This document shows, piece by piece, positions 17,844 to 26,408 of a stretch of 64,000 nt of DNA. The notes beneath the pieces are model-generated. The model was not told the DNA's origin and did not search any database. It saw nothing but the letters and a program-made list of their open reading frames with translations. A program made the position numbers and the translations under genes. Numbering within the stretch: the first letter of the stretch is position 1; every line of letters starts with the position of its first letter. The DNA is taken from NCBI GenBank assembly GCA_036555325.1, contig DATBLQ010000060.1:23298-87297 (forward strand). Reading direction: 5' to 3'. The stretch comes from DATBLQ01 sp036555325 (lineage in GTDB: Bacteria; Pseudomonadota; Alphaproteobacteria; Rhizobiales; Aestuariivirgaceae).

Positions 17844-19223
17844 ATGGGCTCGGAAAAACAAAGAGTTGCCCTAGCGTCGCTTGCCGCCAGCGCTGGCCTT
17901 GCCGCGGCGAAGCTGGTGGCGGGCATTTTCACCGGCTCCCTCGGTATTCTCTCCGAGGCCATTCACAGCCTGCTCGATGTCGGAGCCACCACCCTGACGT
18001 TCTTCGCCGTGCGTTATGCCGATCAGCCCGCCGATGAAACCCATCACTACGGGCACGCAAAGGCAGAGAGCGTGGCTGCCTTAATCGAGACCAGCCTGCT
18101 CTTTCTCACCAGCGGCTGGATCATCCTGGAAGCTATCCACCGCCTCAGCTCACCTGGCTCACACGTTGCAATTCTGTGGTGGGCCCTGCTCATCGTGATC
18201 GCGTCGATCGTGGTCGATTTCAATCGGGCCCGCGTGCTGAAACGGGTAGCACGGAAGCATTCGAGCGAAGCGCTTGAGGCGGACGCGCTGCATTTCAGTT
18301 CCGACATGTGGAGTTCGCTCATTGTCCTCATCGGGCTCATCGCAGCCTGGTTCGGCTATCCGCAAGCCGATTCAATTGCCGCCATGATCGTCTCGCTTTT
18401 CATCGCGCTGGCAGGTCTGCGCCTTGCCCGACGGACGCTCAACACCCTGCTTGACGCTGCTCCCGAAGGAGCGGTCGACCGCATCCGGCAGCTCATTGAG
18501 CAAGCCGACGGCGTTCTGTCCATGCGCCGCTGCCGCATCAGGCGAGCGGGCGCAGCCCTCTTTATCGATCTCGACATCAACGTTCGCCGCACTTTGCCGC
18601 TGGATGAAGTCACCGAGATCAAGGATCGGCTGGCCGACAGCATCAAGGGTGTTTTTCGCCAGGCAGACCTTTCCATCAACGCTCATCCCGTCGCCCTGGA
18701 CGATGAGACGGTGTTCGACAAGGTGATGTTGATTGCCCGTCGGCGGTCGCTCGCCATACACCATCTCACGGTTCAAAACCTTGCCAATAAGTTGTCAGTT
18801 AGCTTCGATCTCGAAGTCGACAGAGCGATGAAGCTCGCCGAGGCGCATGATGTTGCCACCGGCTTGGAAAAAGCCCTGCAACGCGAGCTTGGCCCGGAGG
18901 CGGAAATCGACACGCACATCGAGCCCATTCACTTGCGTGGTCTTGAGGGTGAGGAAGCAAACGTCGAGGAACGCAATGTAATCGAGCATTGGTTGAGACG
19001 GTTTGCCACCGAAATCCCCAACCTCAAAGATCTTCACAGCATTCGCATACGGCGCAATGCCCATGGTGTCTTCGTGACCTATCATTGTCGAGTGAACGGT
19101 GAGCAATCGGTGGAAACGGTGCACGAAGCTGTGGATGAACTTGAAAGCCGGCTGCGCAAAAAACTACCCCAGGTCCGTCGCGTCATAGCCCACGCCGAGC
19201 CATTGAGCGCTGCTCCGCATTGA
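17844..19223 (+). CDS. Cation diffusion facilitator (CDF) metal exporter
   Basis: 459-residue proton-coupled divalent metal exporter. The transmembrane metal site is present as HxxxD in helix 2 (EAIHSLLDVG) and HxxxD in helix 5 (HFSSDMWSS); GHAKAES follows helix 2 as in the family. The first 200 residues hold the membrane helices. The remaining 250 or so are cytoplasmic and longer than the usual 80-90 residue CDF tail, apparently containing more than one ferredoxin-like metal-sensing unit. The ATG at 17844 (MGSEKQRVAL) is preferred over the longer open frame to 17706, whose extra residues are not family-like. Metal specificity (Zn, Fe, Mn, Co) is not evident. Confidence 0.88.
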   Translation: MGSEKQRVALASLAASAGLAAAKLVAGIFTGSLGILSEAIHSLLDVGATTLTFFAVRYADQPADETHHYGHAKAESVAALIETSLLFLTSGWIILEAIHRLSSPGSHVAILWWALLIVIASIVVDFNRARVLKRVARKHSSEALEADALHFSSDMWSSLIVLIGLIAAWFGYPQADSIAAMIVSLFIALAGLRLARRTLNTLLDAAPEGAVDRIRQLIEQADGVLSMRRCRIRRAGAALFIDLDINVRRTLPLDEVTEIKDRLADSIKGVFRQADLSINAHPVALDDETVFDKVMLIARRRSLAIHHLTVQNLANKLSVSFDLEVDRAMKLAEAHDVATGLEKALQRELGPEAEIDTHIEPIHLRGLEGEEANVEERNVIEHWLRRFATEIPNLKDLHSIRIRRNAHGVFVTYHCRVNGEQSVETVHEAVDELESRLRKKLPQVRRVIAHAEPLSAAPH

Positions 19224-19242
19224 ATGCCCGGAAGGCGGGCGT
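19224..19242. terminator. Possible short terminator hairpin between convergent genes
   Basis: Seven-base arms (ATGCCCG and CGGGCGT, one G-U pair) around GAAGG start directly after the CDF stop codon. There is no T run, so intrinsic termination is doubtful. Confidence 0.3.
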
Positions 19243-19248
19243 TGGGGG

Positions 19249-19851
19249 TTAGATTGATTTCAGGTATTGAACGAGCGCGCCGATTTCCTCATCCGACAGA
19301 TTAAGATCAAAGTGCGTGTTGTAGTGATTGACGACGTTCTCCAGGGTGGCGAATCTACCATCATGGTAGAACCCGCCTTTATGGATCTTCTCCGTATCCC
19401 ATAAAGCCCTGAGCGGAGCTGTCCTGTAGCGACCATCGGGTGAGCGCATGGCCTGGAAGTCGTCGATGCCGATCTCCTCGGCGGTGTGCAGATTCCAACC
19501 TGGCTCGGTGAAGATGGGCGGCACGTGGCAGCTGGCGCATTTGGCCTTCTCGTTGAACAGCGTTTCGCCCTTTTTCGCTGCAGCTTGATCAAACCCGGCC
19601 TTCGGCGCTTCCGGCGTCGGCAGAGATAGCTGGTAGAAGTGCAGTGCCGGCAGCTTTGCTGTTATCAGGTCCTTGCCGGTTTTCTCTTTATGCCCCTGCT
19701 TGGTTCGCGCCGCCACCGGATATTTCTTGGCGTCATCCGGCCGCGGGTCGAAGAACACGCCTTGACCATGCATCTCCAGATTGGCGACATAGGCGTTCCA
19801 GTAGCTGACGTTTCCCCATGCTCCGGTCCATGTGTGGTTATTGACGGACAA
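19249..19851 (-). pseudogene. C-type cytochrome, 5'-truncated remnant
   Basis: The frame gives about 200 residues with one haem-binding CASCH motif (AKCASCHVPPIF) near residue 107 and a later Met/His-rich region (GFYHDGRFATLENVVNHYNTH) resembling the C-terminal haem domain of periplasmic di-haem cytochromes. It begins abruptly at a TTG (SVNNHTWTGAWGN) with no signal peptide, and an in-frame TAA lies 6 bases before that TTG. A periplasmic cytochrome without export signal cannot be matured, so I read this as the surviving C-terminal part of a longer gene whose 5' end has been replaced by the neighbouring oxidoreductase region. The remaining frame is intact, so loss may be recent. Confidence 0.65.
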
Positions 19852-19870
19852 AATCGATTATCAATCCGGA

Positions 19871-20920
19871 TTAAAGGAACCGCTCAGTCCCGTAAGGCGC
19901 AATGAGTGCGTTCTGCCGATCGCCGAGAACATCTTCCGCCACATAGGCTCCAATTGCTGGCGCATTCGTCACGCCGGAATGCATCACCGCAACATAGGCT
20001 CCCACCACTCCAGGGATCCGACCAACGATCGGGAGCGTGTCCTTGGGTGTGGGCCGGTATCCGATTGAGTAGCGGGCCAGGCCGAGATTTTCCGTCCCGC
20101 GTACGGTTTTTCGCAGAATATCCATGAGCTCGGCTGCCACTGCCACCGGACCTAGGTCGGGGGCCGAGCCGCCAAAATCGGATCCCGCAACTATTTCCCC
20201 GGTCGGCGCCTGACGCATATGAATGTCCGGAGCTATGATTAAACCTCGCAATAACCGTCTGATAGGCAGCGTATGCAGCAACAATCCAGGCGGCGCATCG
20301 ATCTCAAGCGAAACCCCTATCGTTGCCAGAAGCGCCGCCGTTCCGGTGCCAGCTGCTATGATGAAATGGTCCGCTTCGATCGGACCGTCGGCGGTCATCG
20401 CTGAATTCACCCGATGGCCGATGAGATCGAGGCCATGCACCGTGGTTTGTACAATCCTCGCCGCTGATGCTTTGAGAAGAGCCGCTGTGGCAAGATTAGG
20501 CTCAACCGAGCCTTCAGCCGCGGCATGAACGGCCAAGCGCGGCGGCGTCAGCAGGTGCGGCTCAAGCTTTAAGGCTTCCCCGGCATCCACCAAGCGCAAA
20601 GGGTACCCTCTGCTTCCAAACTCCACCGCAAAGGTGCGCAGATCCTCTTCGCTCATGTCATAGGTGAGGCTGCCTCCCCAGCTAACCCCGAGGTCGGGAA
20701 TCTCCTGCTCAAGCTTTCGCCAGCGATTGAGGCTGTCGAAGCGCAGGCGAAAATAGATGGGATCGTTGCCCCAACTTGCATTGATCCAAGCGAAGCTGTT
20801 GGGAGTTGCTGTGCCGCCTATAGTTGCCGCTAGCACCGTCACCTGTGCCCCTCCCCTCGCCAGATGATAGGCGATCGAGGCTCCCAATATTCCGGCGCCA
20901 ATGACGATGACGCGTTGCAC
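19871..20920 (-). CDS. FAD-dependent oxidoreductase (D-amino acid oxidase/DadA superfamily)
   Basis: 349-residue flavoprotein with the dinucleotide-binding motif VIVIGAGILGASIAYHLARG at the N-terminus and a family-typical C-terminal segment (YRPTPKDTLPIVGRIPG, then AYVAVMHSGVTNAPAIG). Members oxidise amino acids, sarcosine-like amines or glycine. It lacks the longer N-terminal region of DadA and is shorter than the usual 410-430 residues. It starts 8 bases after the ivd stop and so is probably cotranscribed with ivd. The cytochrome remnant follows on the same strand. Confidence 0.85.
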   Translation of the reverse strand: MQRVIVIGAGILGASIAYHLARGGAQVTVLAATIGGTATPNSFAWINASWGNDPIYFRLRFDSLNRWRKLEQEIPDLGVSWGGSLTYDMSEEDLRTFAVEFGSRGYPLRLVDAGEALKLEPHLLTPPRLAVHAAAEGSVEPNLATAALLKASAARIVQTTVHGLDLIGHRVNSAMTADGPIEADHFIIAAGTGTAALLATIGVSLEIDAPPGLLLHTLPIRRLLRGLIIAPDIHMRQAPTGEIVAGSDFGGSAPDLGPVAVAAELMDILRKTVRGTENLGLARYSIGYRPTPKDTLPIVGRIPGVVGAYVAVMHSGVTNAPAIGAYVAEDVLGDRQNALIAPYGTERFL

Positions 20921-20928
20921 AGGCTCGC

Positions 20929-22101
20929 CTACGCACTCTCCTCGAACAACTCGCGGCCGATCAGCCAGCGGCGGATCTCGCTTGTTCCGGCACCAATCTC
21001 GTAGAGCTTGGCATCACGCAGCAGCCGTCCCGTTGGATAGTCGTTGATGTAACCGTTTCCGCCAAGGCATTGCACGGCCTCAAGGGCAAGCCACGTCCCA
21101 CGTTCCGCCGCATAGAGAATTGCACAAGCCGCATCCTTGCGCGAAACCCGCCCTGTGTCACAGGCTCGGGCAACCGCGTAGACATAGGCTTTCGATGTGA
21201 CGAGCGCTGTGTACATGTCGGCGAGCTTGCCCTGCATAAGCTGAAATGCACCGATTGGCTGGCCGAACTGCTTGCGCTGATGCACGTAGGGAATGACTTG
21301 GTCCAGCGCCGCCTGCATGAGGCCGCACGGACCGGCAGCCAAAACCGCGCGTTCGTAATCCAGTCCCGACATGAGGACTTCGACGCCCCTACCCTCACCG
21401 CTAAGGAGGTTTTGCTCTGGTACCTCGCAATCAACGAATACCAATTCCCCAGTTTCCGATCCGCGCATACCAAGCTTGTCGAGCTTCTTACCAACGCTGA
21501 AACCCTTGAAGCCTTTTTCAACGATGAACGCGCTGATCCCGCGACTTTCCGCGCCGGGGTTGGTCTTGGCGTAGACAACGATCACATCGGCAACTGGACC
21601 GTTGGTGATCCAGAACTTGGTACCGTTAAGAATGTATCTGTCTCCTTTGCGCTCTGCCTTCAGACGCATAGAAACGACATCAGAGCCCGATTGCGGTTCC
21701 GACATTGCAAGCGCGCCTACATGCTCGCCAGAAATGAGTTTCGGCAGATAAGTACGTTTTTGCTCGCTCGTTCCGTGTCGGCGGATCTGATTGACGCACA
21801 GATTCGAATGAGCGCCATAGGAAAGCCCAACCGAGCCTGAGCCGCGTGAGATTTCCTCCATGGCAACGCAATGCTCCAAATAACCGAGCCCCGCACCGCC
21901 ATATTCCTCCTCCACCGTGATGCCCAAGACGCCGAGCTCGCCGAGTTTTGGCCACAGATGCCGTGGAAAAACGTCGGTGCGATCGATCTCTTCGGCAAGG
22001 GGTGAAATCTCCTTATCAGAGAAGTTTCTGACCGTTTCCCTGATGGCGTCCGCTGTCTCGCCCAGGCAGAAATCGAGTCCCGGATAATTGCTTTTCATCA
22101 T
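20929..22101 (-). CDS. ivd: Isovaleryl-CoA dehydrogenase
   Basis: 390-residue acyl-CoA dehydrogenase, the usual length for IVD, which oxidises isovaleryl-CoA to 3-methylcrotonyl-CoA in leucine degradation. Its product is the substrate of the MccA/MccB pair in this window. FAD- and substrate-binding motifs are visible (ALAMSEPQSGSDV, FWITNGP, QCLGGNGYINDYPTGR, AGTSEIRRWLIGREL). The catalytic Glu that in IVD sits in the DYER helix is present (GLDYERAVLAAGP). Two adjacent ATG codons are possible starts. It is upstream of the FAD oxidoreductase and divergent from the DJ-1-like gene. No enoyl-CoA hydratase or HMG-CoA lyase gene is in the window. Confidence 0.9.
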   Translation of the reverse strand: MMKSNYPGLDFCLGETADAIRETVRNFSDKEISPLAEEIDRTDVFPRHLWPKLGELGVLGITVEEEYGGAGLGYLEHCVAMEEISRGSGSVGLSYGAHSNLCVNQIRRHGTSEQKRTYLPKLISGEHVGALAMSEPQSGSDVVSMRLKAERKGDRYILNGTKFWITNGPVADVIVVYAKTNPGAESRGISAFIVEKGFKGFSVGKKLDKLGMRGSETGELVFVDCEVPEQNLLSGEGRGVEVLMSGLDYERAVLAAGPCGLMQAALDQVIPYVHQRKQFGQPIGAFQLMQGKLADMYTALVTSKAYVYAVARACDTGRVSRKDAACAILYAAERGTWLALEAVQCLGGNGYINDYPTGRLLRDAKLYEIGAGTSEIRRWLIGRELFEESA

Positions 22102-22199
22102 CTTCTGCTACATCCTACCAACCCAGAAGGTTTATAAGTCATAAGCCCGTTCCGGCGAAGGCCGGATTTGTGTCTTGCAGGTCAAGAGGGAGATGCATC

Positions 22200-22952
22200 A
22201 TGAATACGGTCATTCACAGGGCTCCATCGGTCGATGCGGGCGTGCGACGGGTTCAGGATTTCGAGTCGCCTGCGGCGGTTCCCCTACTCTCAACCCAGCT
22301 CCTCGTCACTGCCGAGGGAGAGCTCAACCAGGAGCTCAATAGCTTCCTTTTTGATCCGCCGACCAACCCTGAGCTGCTGAAGGGGAAGCAAATTGCCATC
22401 TGCTGCACGAATGGCGTGGAAGAGGTGGAGATTGTTGGTTCATACCGGTGGCTGACCGAACATGGCGCGACCGTGCACATCGTCTCGCCGAAGGCGGGGC
22501 AGCTGCCAGCCAGCTACGGGGTGAAGATGCCCCCCATTGCCGAGACGCACGTTTTGGCCATCAGGTTGATGGAAAACGCCGGCTGGCTCAAGATCGATCG
22601 ACACCTCGAGACAGCTGAGGCTGGGGACTATGACGCCGTGATCGTTCCCGGTGGCTGTTGGAATCCTGACTTCCTGCGTGCTGATCGCAACGCCCATCGT
22701 TTTCTGCAGGCAATGCATGCCGCCGGCAAACCGGTCTGCGGCATTTGCCATGGTCCCTGGGTGCTCATAAACGCCGGTCTTCTCAAGGGCCGCAGGGCAA
22801 CGGCTGTCTGGAACATCCATATCGACTTGCAGAACGCAGGAGCCGAGGTAAGCGATGAGCCGGTGGTGGTGGATGGCAACCTCATCACCGCGCGGTTTCC
22901 CTATGATCTGCCGAGGATGGTGAAGGCACTCGTCGCGCAACTTGTGGCTTAA
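22200..22952 (+). CDS. DJ-1/PfpI family protein
   Basis: 250-residue protein. The DJ-1/PfpI fold covers about residues 60-250: it begins GKQIAICCTNGVEEVEIVG and has the nucleophile-elbow Cys in CGICHGPW with DYDAVIVPGG before it. Members include deglycases, proteases and chaperones. The first 55 or so residues (VIHRAPSVDAGVRRVQDFES and following) are an extension not seen in the short PfpI-type members. The ATG at 22200 is preferred to an upstream TTG because it has AGAGGGAG just before it. It ends 4 bases from the stop of the small membrane protein on the other strand. Confidence 0.85.
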   Translation: MNTVIHRAPSVDAGVRRVQDFESPAAVPLLSTQLLVTAEGELNQELNSFLFDPPTNPELLKGKQIAICCTNGVEEVEIVGSYRWLTEHGATVHIVSPKAGQLPASYGVKMPPIAETHVLAIRLMENAGWLKIDRHLETAEAGDYDAVIVPGGCWNPDFLRADRNAHRFLQAMHAAGKPVCGICHGPWVLINAGLLKGRRATAVWNIHIDLQNAGAEVSDEPVVVDGNLITARFPYDLPRMVKALVAQLVA

Positions 22953-22956
22953 ACGC

Positions 22957-23268
22957 TCAAGGACTTGCCACAAAAAGCTTTCCATAGAGATAAGCCGAGA
23001 CGAGCGAAACGCCGACAACTACAACGAAAATCAGGGCGATGATGGCGACAGCGGTGAGAACGGTTCTTGCCGATATCCCCGGTTCGCACAGCGGCAGCAA
23101 ATTGTTGGAGAGCGCAGCGAGCACGACCATCGCACAGCCAATTCCAAACAATGTTAGGCTGAAGGGTTGAAAAATGAGGACAAGCGCCACAGCACCAAGG
23201 CCAATGATGAAAAATTCCAGCCGCGTCGCCGAAGCAACTGACATGCCTTGAGTCGGCTCGTGTTCCAT
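22957..23268 (-). CDS. Small three-helix membrane protein at the end of the sugar ABC operon
   Basis: 103-residue protein with three predicted membrane segments (about residues 18-36, 39-56 and 70-94) and no recognised domain. Its ATG overlaps the stop of ATPase 2 as TGATG, and a GTG one codon earlier is also possible, so translation is probably coupled to the transporter. By position it is comparable to the small membrane protein encoded in the glycerol ABC operons (glpSTPQV) of rhizobia, but I cannot claim homology. It may be an accessory subunit or regulator of the importer. Absence of any periplasmic or enzymatic domain argues against an enzyme. Confidence 0.7.
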   Translation of the reverse strand: MEHEPTQGMSVASATRLEFFIIGLGAVALVLIFQPFSLTLFGIGCAMVVLAALSNNLLPLCEPGISARTVLTAVAIIALIFVVVVGVSLVSAYLYGKLFVASP

Positions 23269-24356
23269 CACGATCGCACCGCTTTGCCGTCTCCGTTGAA
23301 AAGGTGAGTTTGCCGCGGATCAGGTTTGAGGTGAAGCTTCTCGCCTATCCGGACTTTCACCTGCCGCGGCACCACCACCCTGATCTCGTGCCCTGCCTCG
23401 CCTTTGGCGTGAACAAGCGTCTCGGCACCCATCGGTTCGATCAGCTCCGCCTTTGCGGTAATGGTGTCTTGTTCGCCGCTGTCCCTCAGATACAGAGCGC
23501 GCGGCCTAATGCCAATGGTCACTCGCGTTAAGTCAAGTTGTTTCGCGGCCGGGTCGACCTCGATCTCGACCGTCCGCGAATTCATTCCAATTGACGCTTT
23601 CTTACCCTCGATGCCTCTGAAGTCCACTTCCATGAGGTTCATCTGCGGGGTGCCGATAAAGCTTGCCACGAACACATTCGCAGGCCGAGCGAAGACATCA
23701 TGCGGAGTCGAGATCTGCTCGATGATCCCTTCACGCATGATGGCAATTCTATCGGCCATTGTCAGCGCCTCGAGCTGATCATGGGTAACGATAACCGTCG
23801 CCTTGGAAAGACCCGCCAAAACCTCTTTGATCTGACCCCTCATCGACTGACGGAGCTCGACGTCGAGCCTGCTTAACGGCTCATCGAACAGAAAGCAGTT
23901 GGGATCGCGGATAATGGCGCGGGCGACCGCCACCCGCTGCTTCTCTCCTTCTGAAATGTGGCCGGGCAAACGGTCAAGAATGGCCTCTAGATGCAACAAG
24001 TTGGCAACCTTGGCAACTCGTCTGCCGATTTCCTCCTTCGCCAGCCGCTCGTAATGCAGGGGAAAGGCAATATTTTCGCCGACGGGCAATGCCGGATAGA
24101 GCGCATAGAATTGAAACACCATCGCGATATCGCGCTTTTCTGGAGGCAGATCGTTCATGCGCTTGCCAGCAACGACGATGTCTCCATGAGTCGCCTGCTC
24201 CAGCCCGGCGATCATGCGCAAGGTTGTAGTCTTCCCGCAGCCCGAAGGTCCCAGAAGGCAAACCACCTCACCGGCAGCCACTCGCAGGTCAACATCGCGG
24301 ACAGCGATAAAATCGCCAAATCGCTTGGTCACTTCGGCTAGTTCGATCGTAGACAT
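23268..24356 (-). CDS. Sugar ABC transporter ATP-binding protein (ATPase 2; degenerate signature motif)
   Basis: 362-residue MalK/UgpC-type ATPase. Walker A is canonical (GPSGCGKTTT), the Q-loop is MVFQFYALYP, Walker B is CFLFDEPLSRLD and the switch His is present (VTHDQLEALT). The signature motif, normally LSGGQ, reads HISEGEKQR, so the Gly at the third position is replaced by Glu. The C-terminal part is the usual regulatory TOBE-like domain (GIRPRALYLRDSG). It lies 9 bases after permease 2. With ATPase 1 it presumably forms the nucleotide-binding pair of a single CUT1-family importer. Confidence 0.92.
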   Translation of the reverse strand: MSTIELAEVTKRFGDFIAVRDVDLRVAAGEVVCLLGPSGCGKTTTLRMIAGLEQATHGDIVVAGKRMNDLPPEKRDIAMVFQFYALYPALPVGENIAFPLHYERLAKEEIGRRVAKVANLLHLEAILDRLPGHISEGEKQRVAVARAIIRDPNCFLFDEPLSRLDVELRQSMRGQIKEVLAGLSKATVIVTHDQLEALTMADRIAIMREGIIEQISTPHDVFARPANVFVASFIGTPQMNLMEVDFRGIEGKKASIGMNSRTVEIEVDPAAKQLDLTRVTIGIRPRALYLRDSGEQDTITAKAELIEPMGAETLVHAKGEAGHEIRVVVPRQVKVRIGEKLHLKPDPRQTHLFNGDGKAVRS

Positions 24357-24365
24357 GACGTGCCG

Positions 24366-25271
24366 TCACCTCTTAATTGTGCCGAACGTCACCCCACGCA
24401 GGAGATGGTTCTGCAGGAAGAACGTGACCAAGATGACCGGAATGAGGAACAGTGTCTCTATGGCCGCCAGGAGACCCCAACGCACGCCTATATCGCCGCC
24501 TATGGTCTGCGCCATTGCCACCGGCACCGTACGCGTCTCCACTCCGGAAAGAAGAAGGGCGAACAGATACTCGTTCCACGTTAGGATCAGGCCGAAAACA
24601 GCGGTGGCAGCGAGCCCCGCAATCACCTGCGGCAGGCTGATCTTCAGGAACACGCGAGTATCGGAGGAGCCGTCTATGCGCGCGGCGTCTTCCACATCCG
24701 TAGACAGTTCATCGAAAAAGCTTTTCATCATCCAGATGGTGAAGGGAAGATTGAATGCCGTGTAGAGGGCGATGATGCCGACGTAGCTTCCGGCCAGACC
24801 CGTAACCCGAAACATGAGGATAATTGGAATGATCACCACAATCGCTGGCAGCATGCGCGTGGTGAGAATTATGAAAAGATATGTGTCGTTGCCCTTCAGT
24901 GGATAGCGCGAGAAACCGAATGCCGCGAGCGTCCCGATCACCAGTGCCAGGAATACGCTGGTTCCGGCGATGAATATTGAGTTGAAGAAATAGAGATCGA
25001 AATTCGTGGCCTGCGCGTCAGCACCGGCTGAGTACGGGCGACTGAACACACCCACAAAGTTCTCGAGCGTCGGTTTGAACACAAGTTTAGGCGGAATCGA
25101 CAACGTGTCATTGTAGCTCTTGAACGCGGTAAGGATGATCCACAGCACCGGAAAGAAATATGCAACGCTTATCACTGTTGCGACCAGTGTCCGGCCCCAA
25201 CCAGCTTCTCCCACACCAGAAGGCTTACGAAAGCCGAGCCGTTCAGCAATAGTCACCGGGGGAACAGCCAT
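24366..25271 (-). CDS. Sugar ABC transporter permease 2
   Basis: 301-residue inner-membrane permease with about six hydrophobic segments and the cytoplasmic EAA loop that docks on the ATPase (DVEDAARIDGSSDTRVF). It resembles the MalG/UgpE class of CUT1 importers. I start it at the ATG at 25271 (MAVPPVTIAERLG) because AAGGAGG lies about 9 bases upstream; the frame is open to 25292, which would overlap permease 1. It is 4 bases from the permease 1 stop and 9 bases before ATPase 2. Confidence 0.92.
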   Translation of the reverse strand: MAVPPVTIAERLGFRKPSGVGEAGWGRTLVATVISVAYFFPVLWIILTAFKSYNDTLSIPPKLVFKPTLENFVGVFSRPYSAGADAQATNFDLYFFNSIFIAGTSVFLALVIGTLAAFGFSRYPLKGNDTYLFIILTTRMLPAIVVIIPIILMFRVTGLAGSYVGIIALYTAFNLPFTIWMMKSFFDELSTDVEDAARIDGSSDTRVFLKISLPQVIAGLAATAVFGLILTWNEYLFALLLSGVETRTVPVAMAQTIGGDIGVRWGLLAAIETLFLIPVILVTFFLQNHLLRGVTFGTIKR

Positions 25272-25275
25272 TGGC

Positions 25276-26337
25276 TCAGGCCTCCTTCGCACGGCGTGTC
25301 GCCAAATAGAGATAGAGATTGGTCAACACGATCACGATGAACAGCAGTATGTACGACATTGCGGTGGAATCGCTGGTTTTGTTGAACTGAATCGCCTGTC
25401 GGTAGACGTAGATCGCGACGGTTTCAGTTGATGTTCCCGGCCCGCCTTCGGTCAGCAGGAAAACAATGTCGAATAGCTTGAAGGCCTCGATCGTGCGAAA
25501 CAACAACGCCAGCAACAGAAGCCCGCGGATATAGGGGAAGGTAATTGACCAGAACCGTCGCCATCCCGAAACCCGATCGATTGCCGCGGCCTCGTAGAGA
25601 TATTTAGGAACGCTCACAAGGCCGGCTAGCACAAGCAGCATGACGAATGGCGACCACATCCAAGCGTCGGCAAAGACGATGCCAGCCATCGCTCCTTGAG
25701 TTGTGGCCAGAAGAATGAAAGGTTCGCCGGTGAACAGTCGAACGAATTGGCTCAAAAGGCCGAAAGTGGGCTCGTAGTAATAGCGGAAGAAGGCGCCGAC
25801 AGCGACGAAGGAAAGCATCATCGGCGTGAGCACAAGGATGAGAAGATATCGACGCAAAGGAAACTGCTTTGCAAACAGCATCGCAAGCAGGAAGCCCACC
25901 GTCATCTGAACCACAACCGTGATGACACCCAGTATCGCCGTCGTATGCAGATGCTCCCAGACGACCGTGTCGGTGATGATTTTTTCGTAGTTGTCGAGCC
26001 CAACAAACACCGGCTCGCGCATCCGGTTGGCGCGATAGGAAAAAAACGATAGTCCCAGCGACCACATCAGCGGGAAGATGTTCATGATAAAGAGGAGCGC
26101 GATCGCCGGGGCGACCAACAACCCGCCCTTGTAGCGTCCCCAAGCGTTGACGACCAGACTTAGGGCAAACAGGCTCCACATCGCTCCGGAGACCCAAAAG
26201 GAGATTGCAGGCGGCAGGAAAACAATCGCTAGCGCCATGACGACGACCGCCGCGGCAAGCGCTAACGCCCAATTGTTCCAGCGCAGCTCGGCGAAGCGGG
26301 TCAACGACACCGGCGATATCTGGTTTATTTGTGTCAT
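25276..26337 (-). CDS. Sugar ABC transporter permease 1
   Basis: 353-residue permease with an extra pair of N-terminal hydrophobic segments before the core, as in MalF/UgpA-type proteins, about eight segments in all. The EAA loop is visible (EAAAIDRVSGWRRFW). It pairs with permease 2 to form the translocation channel. It is separated from the binding-protein gene by 71 bases that contain a strong hairpin. The ribosome site before the ATG is weak, which together with the hairpin fits a lower expression than the binding protein. Confidence 0.92.
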   Translation of the reverse strand: MTQINQISPVSLTRFAELRWNNWALALAAAVVVMALAIVFLPPAISFWVSGAMWSLFALSLVVNAWGRYKGGLLVAPAIALLFIMNIFPLMWSLGLSFFSYRANRMREPVFVGLDNYEKIITDTVVWEHLHTTAILGVITVVVQMTVGFLLAMLFAKQFPLRRYLLILVLTPMMLSFVAVGAFFRYYYEPTFGLLSQFVRLFTGEPFILLATTQGAMAGIVFADAWMWSPFVMLLVLAGLVSVPKYLYEAAAIDRVSGWRRFWSITFPYIRGLLLLALLFRTIEAFKLFDIVFLLTEGGPGTSTETVAIYVYRQAIQFNKTSDSTAMSYILLFIVIVLTNLYLYLATRRAKEA

Positions 26338-26367
26338 GCTGAATGGCCGCCGTTACAGCAAATGAAT

Positions 26368-26391
26368 CCGTGCGCCTGTGGAGGCGCACGG
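26368..26391 (-). promoter_or_regulatory. Intercistronic stem-loop between binding-protein and permease genes
   Basis: Perfect 9-bp inverted repeat (CCGTGCGCC at 26368-26376 and GGCGCACGG at 26383-26391) with a 6-base loop. It is not followed by a T run in the direction of transcription, so it is more likely a 3' mRNA-stabilising or partial-attenuation element that raises binding-protein mRNA over permease mRNA, as known for malE-malF-type operons. Confidence 0.6.
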
Positions 26392-26408
26392 AAACTCTGT
26401 CGTAAACG

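Noticed and set aside
21070..21840. Plus-strand open frame (256 codons) antisense to ivd
   Set aside because: Antisense shadow of a well-supported dehydrogenase gene; no domain or ribosome site.
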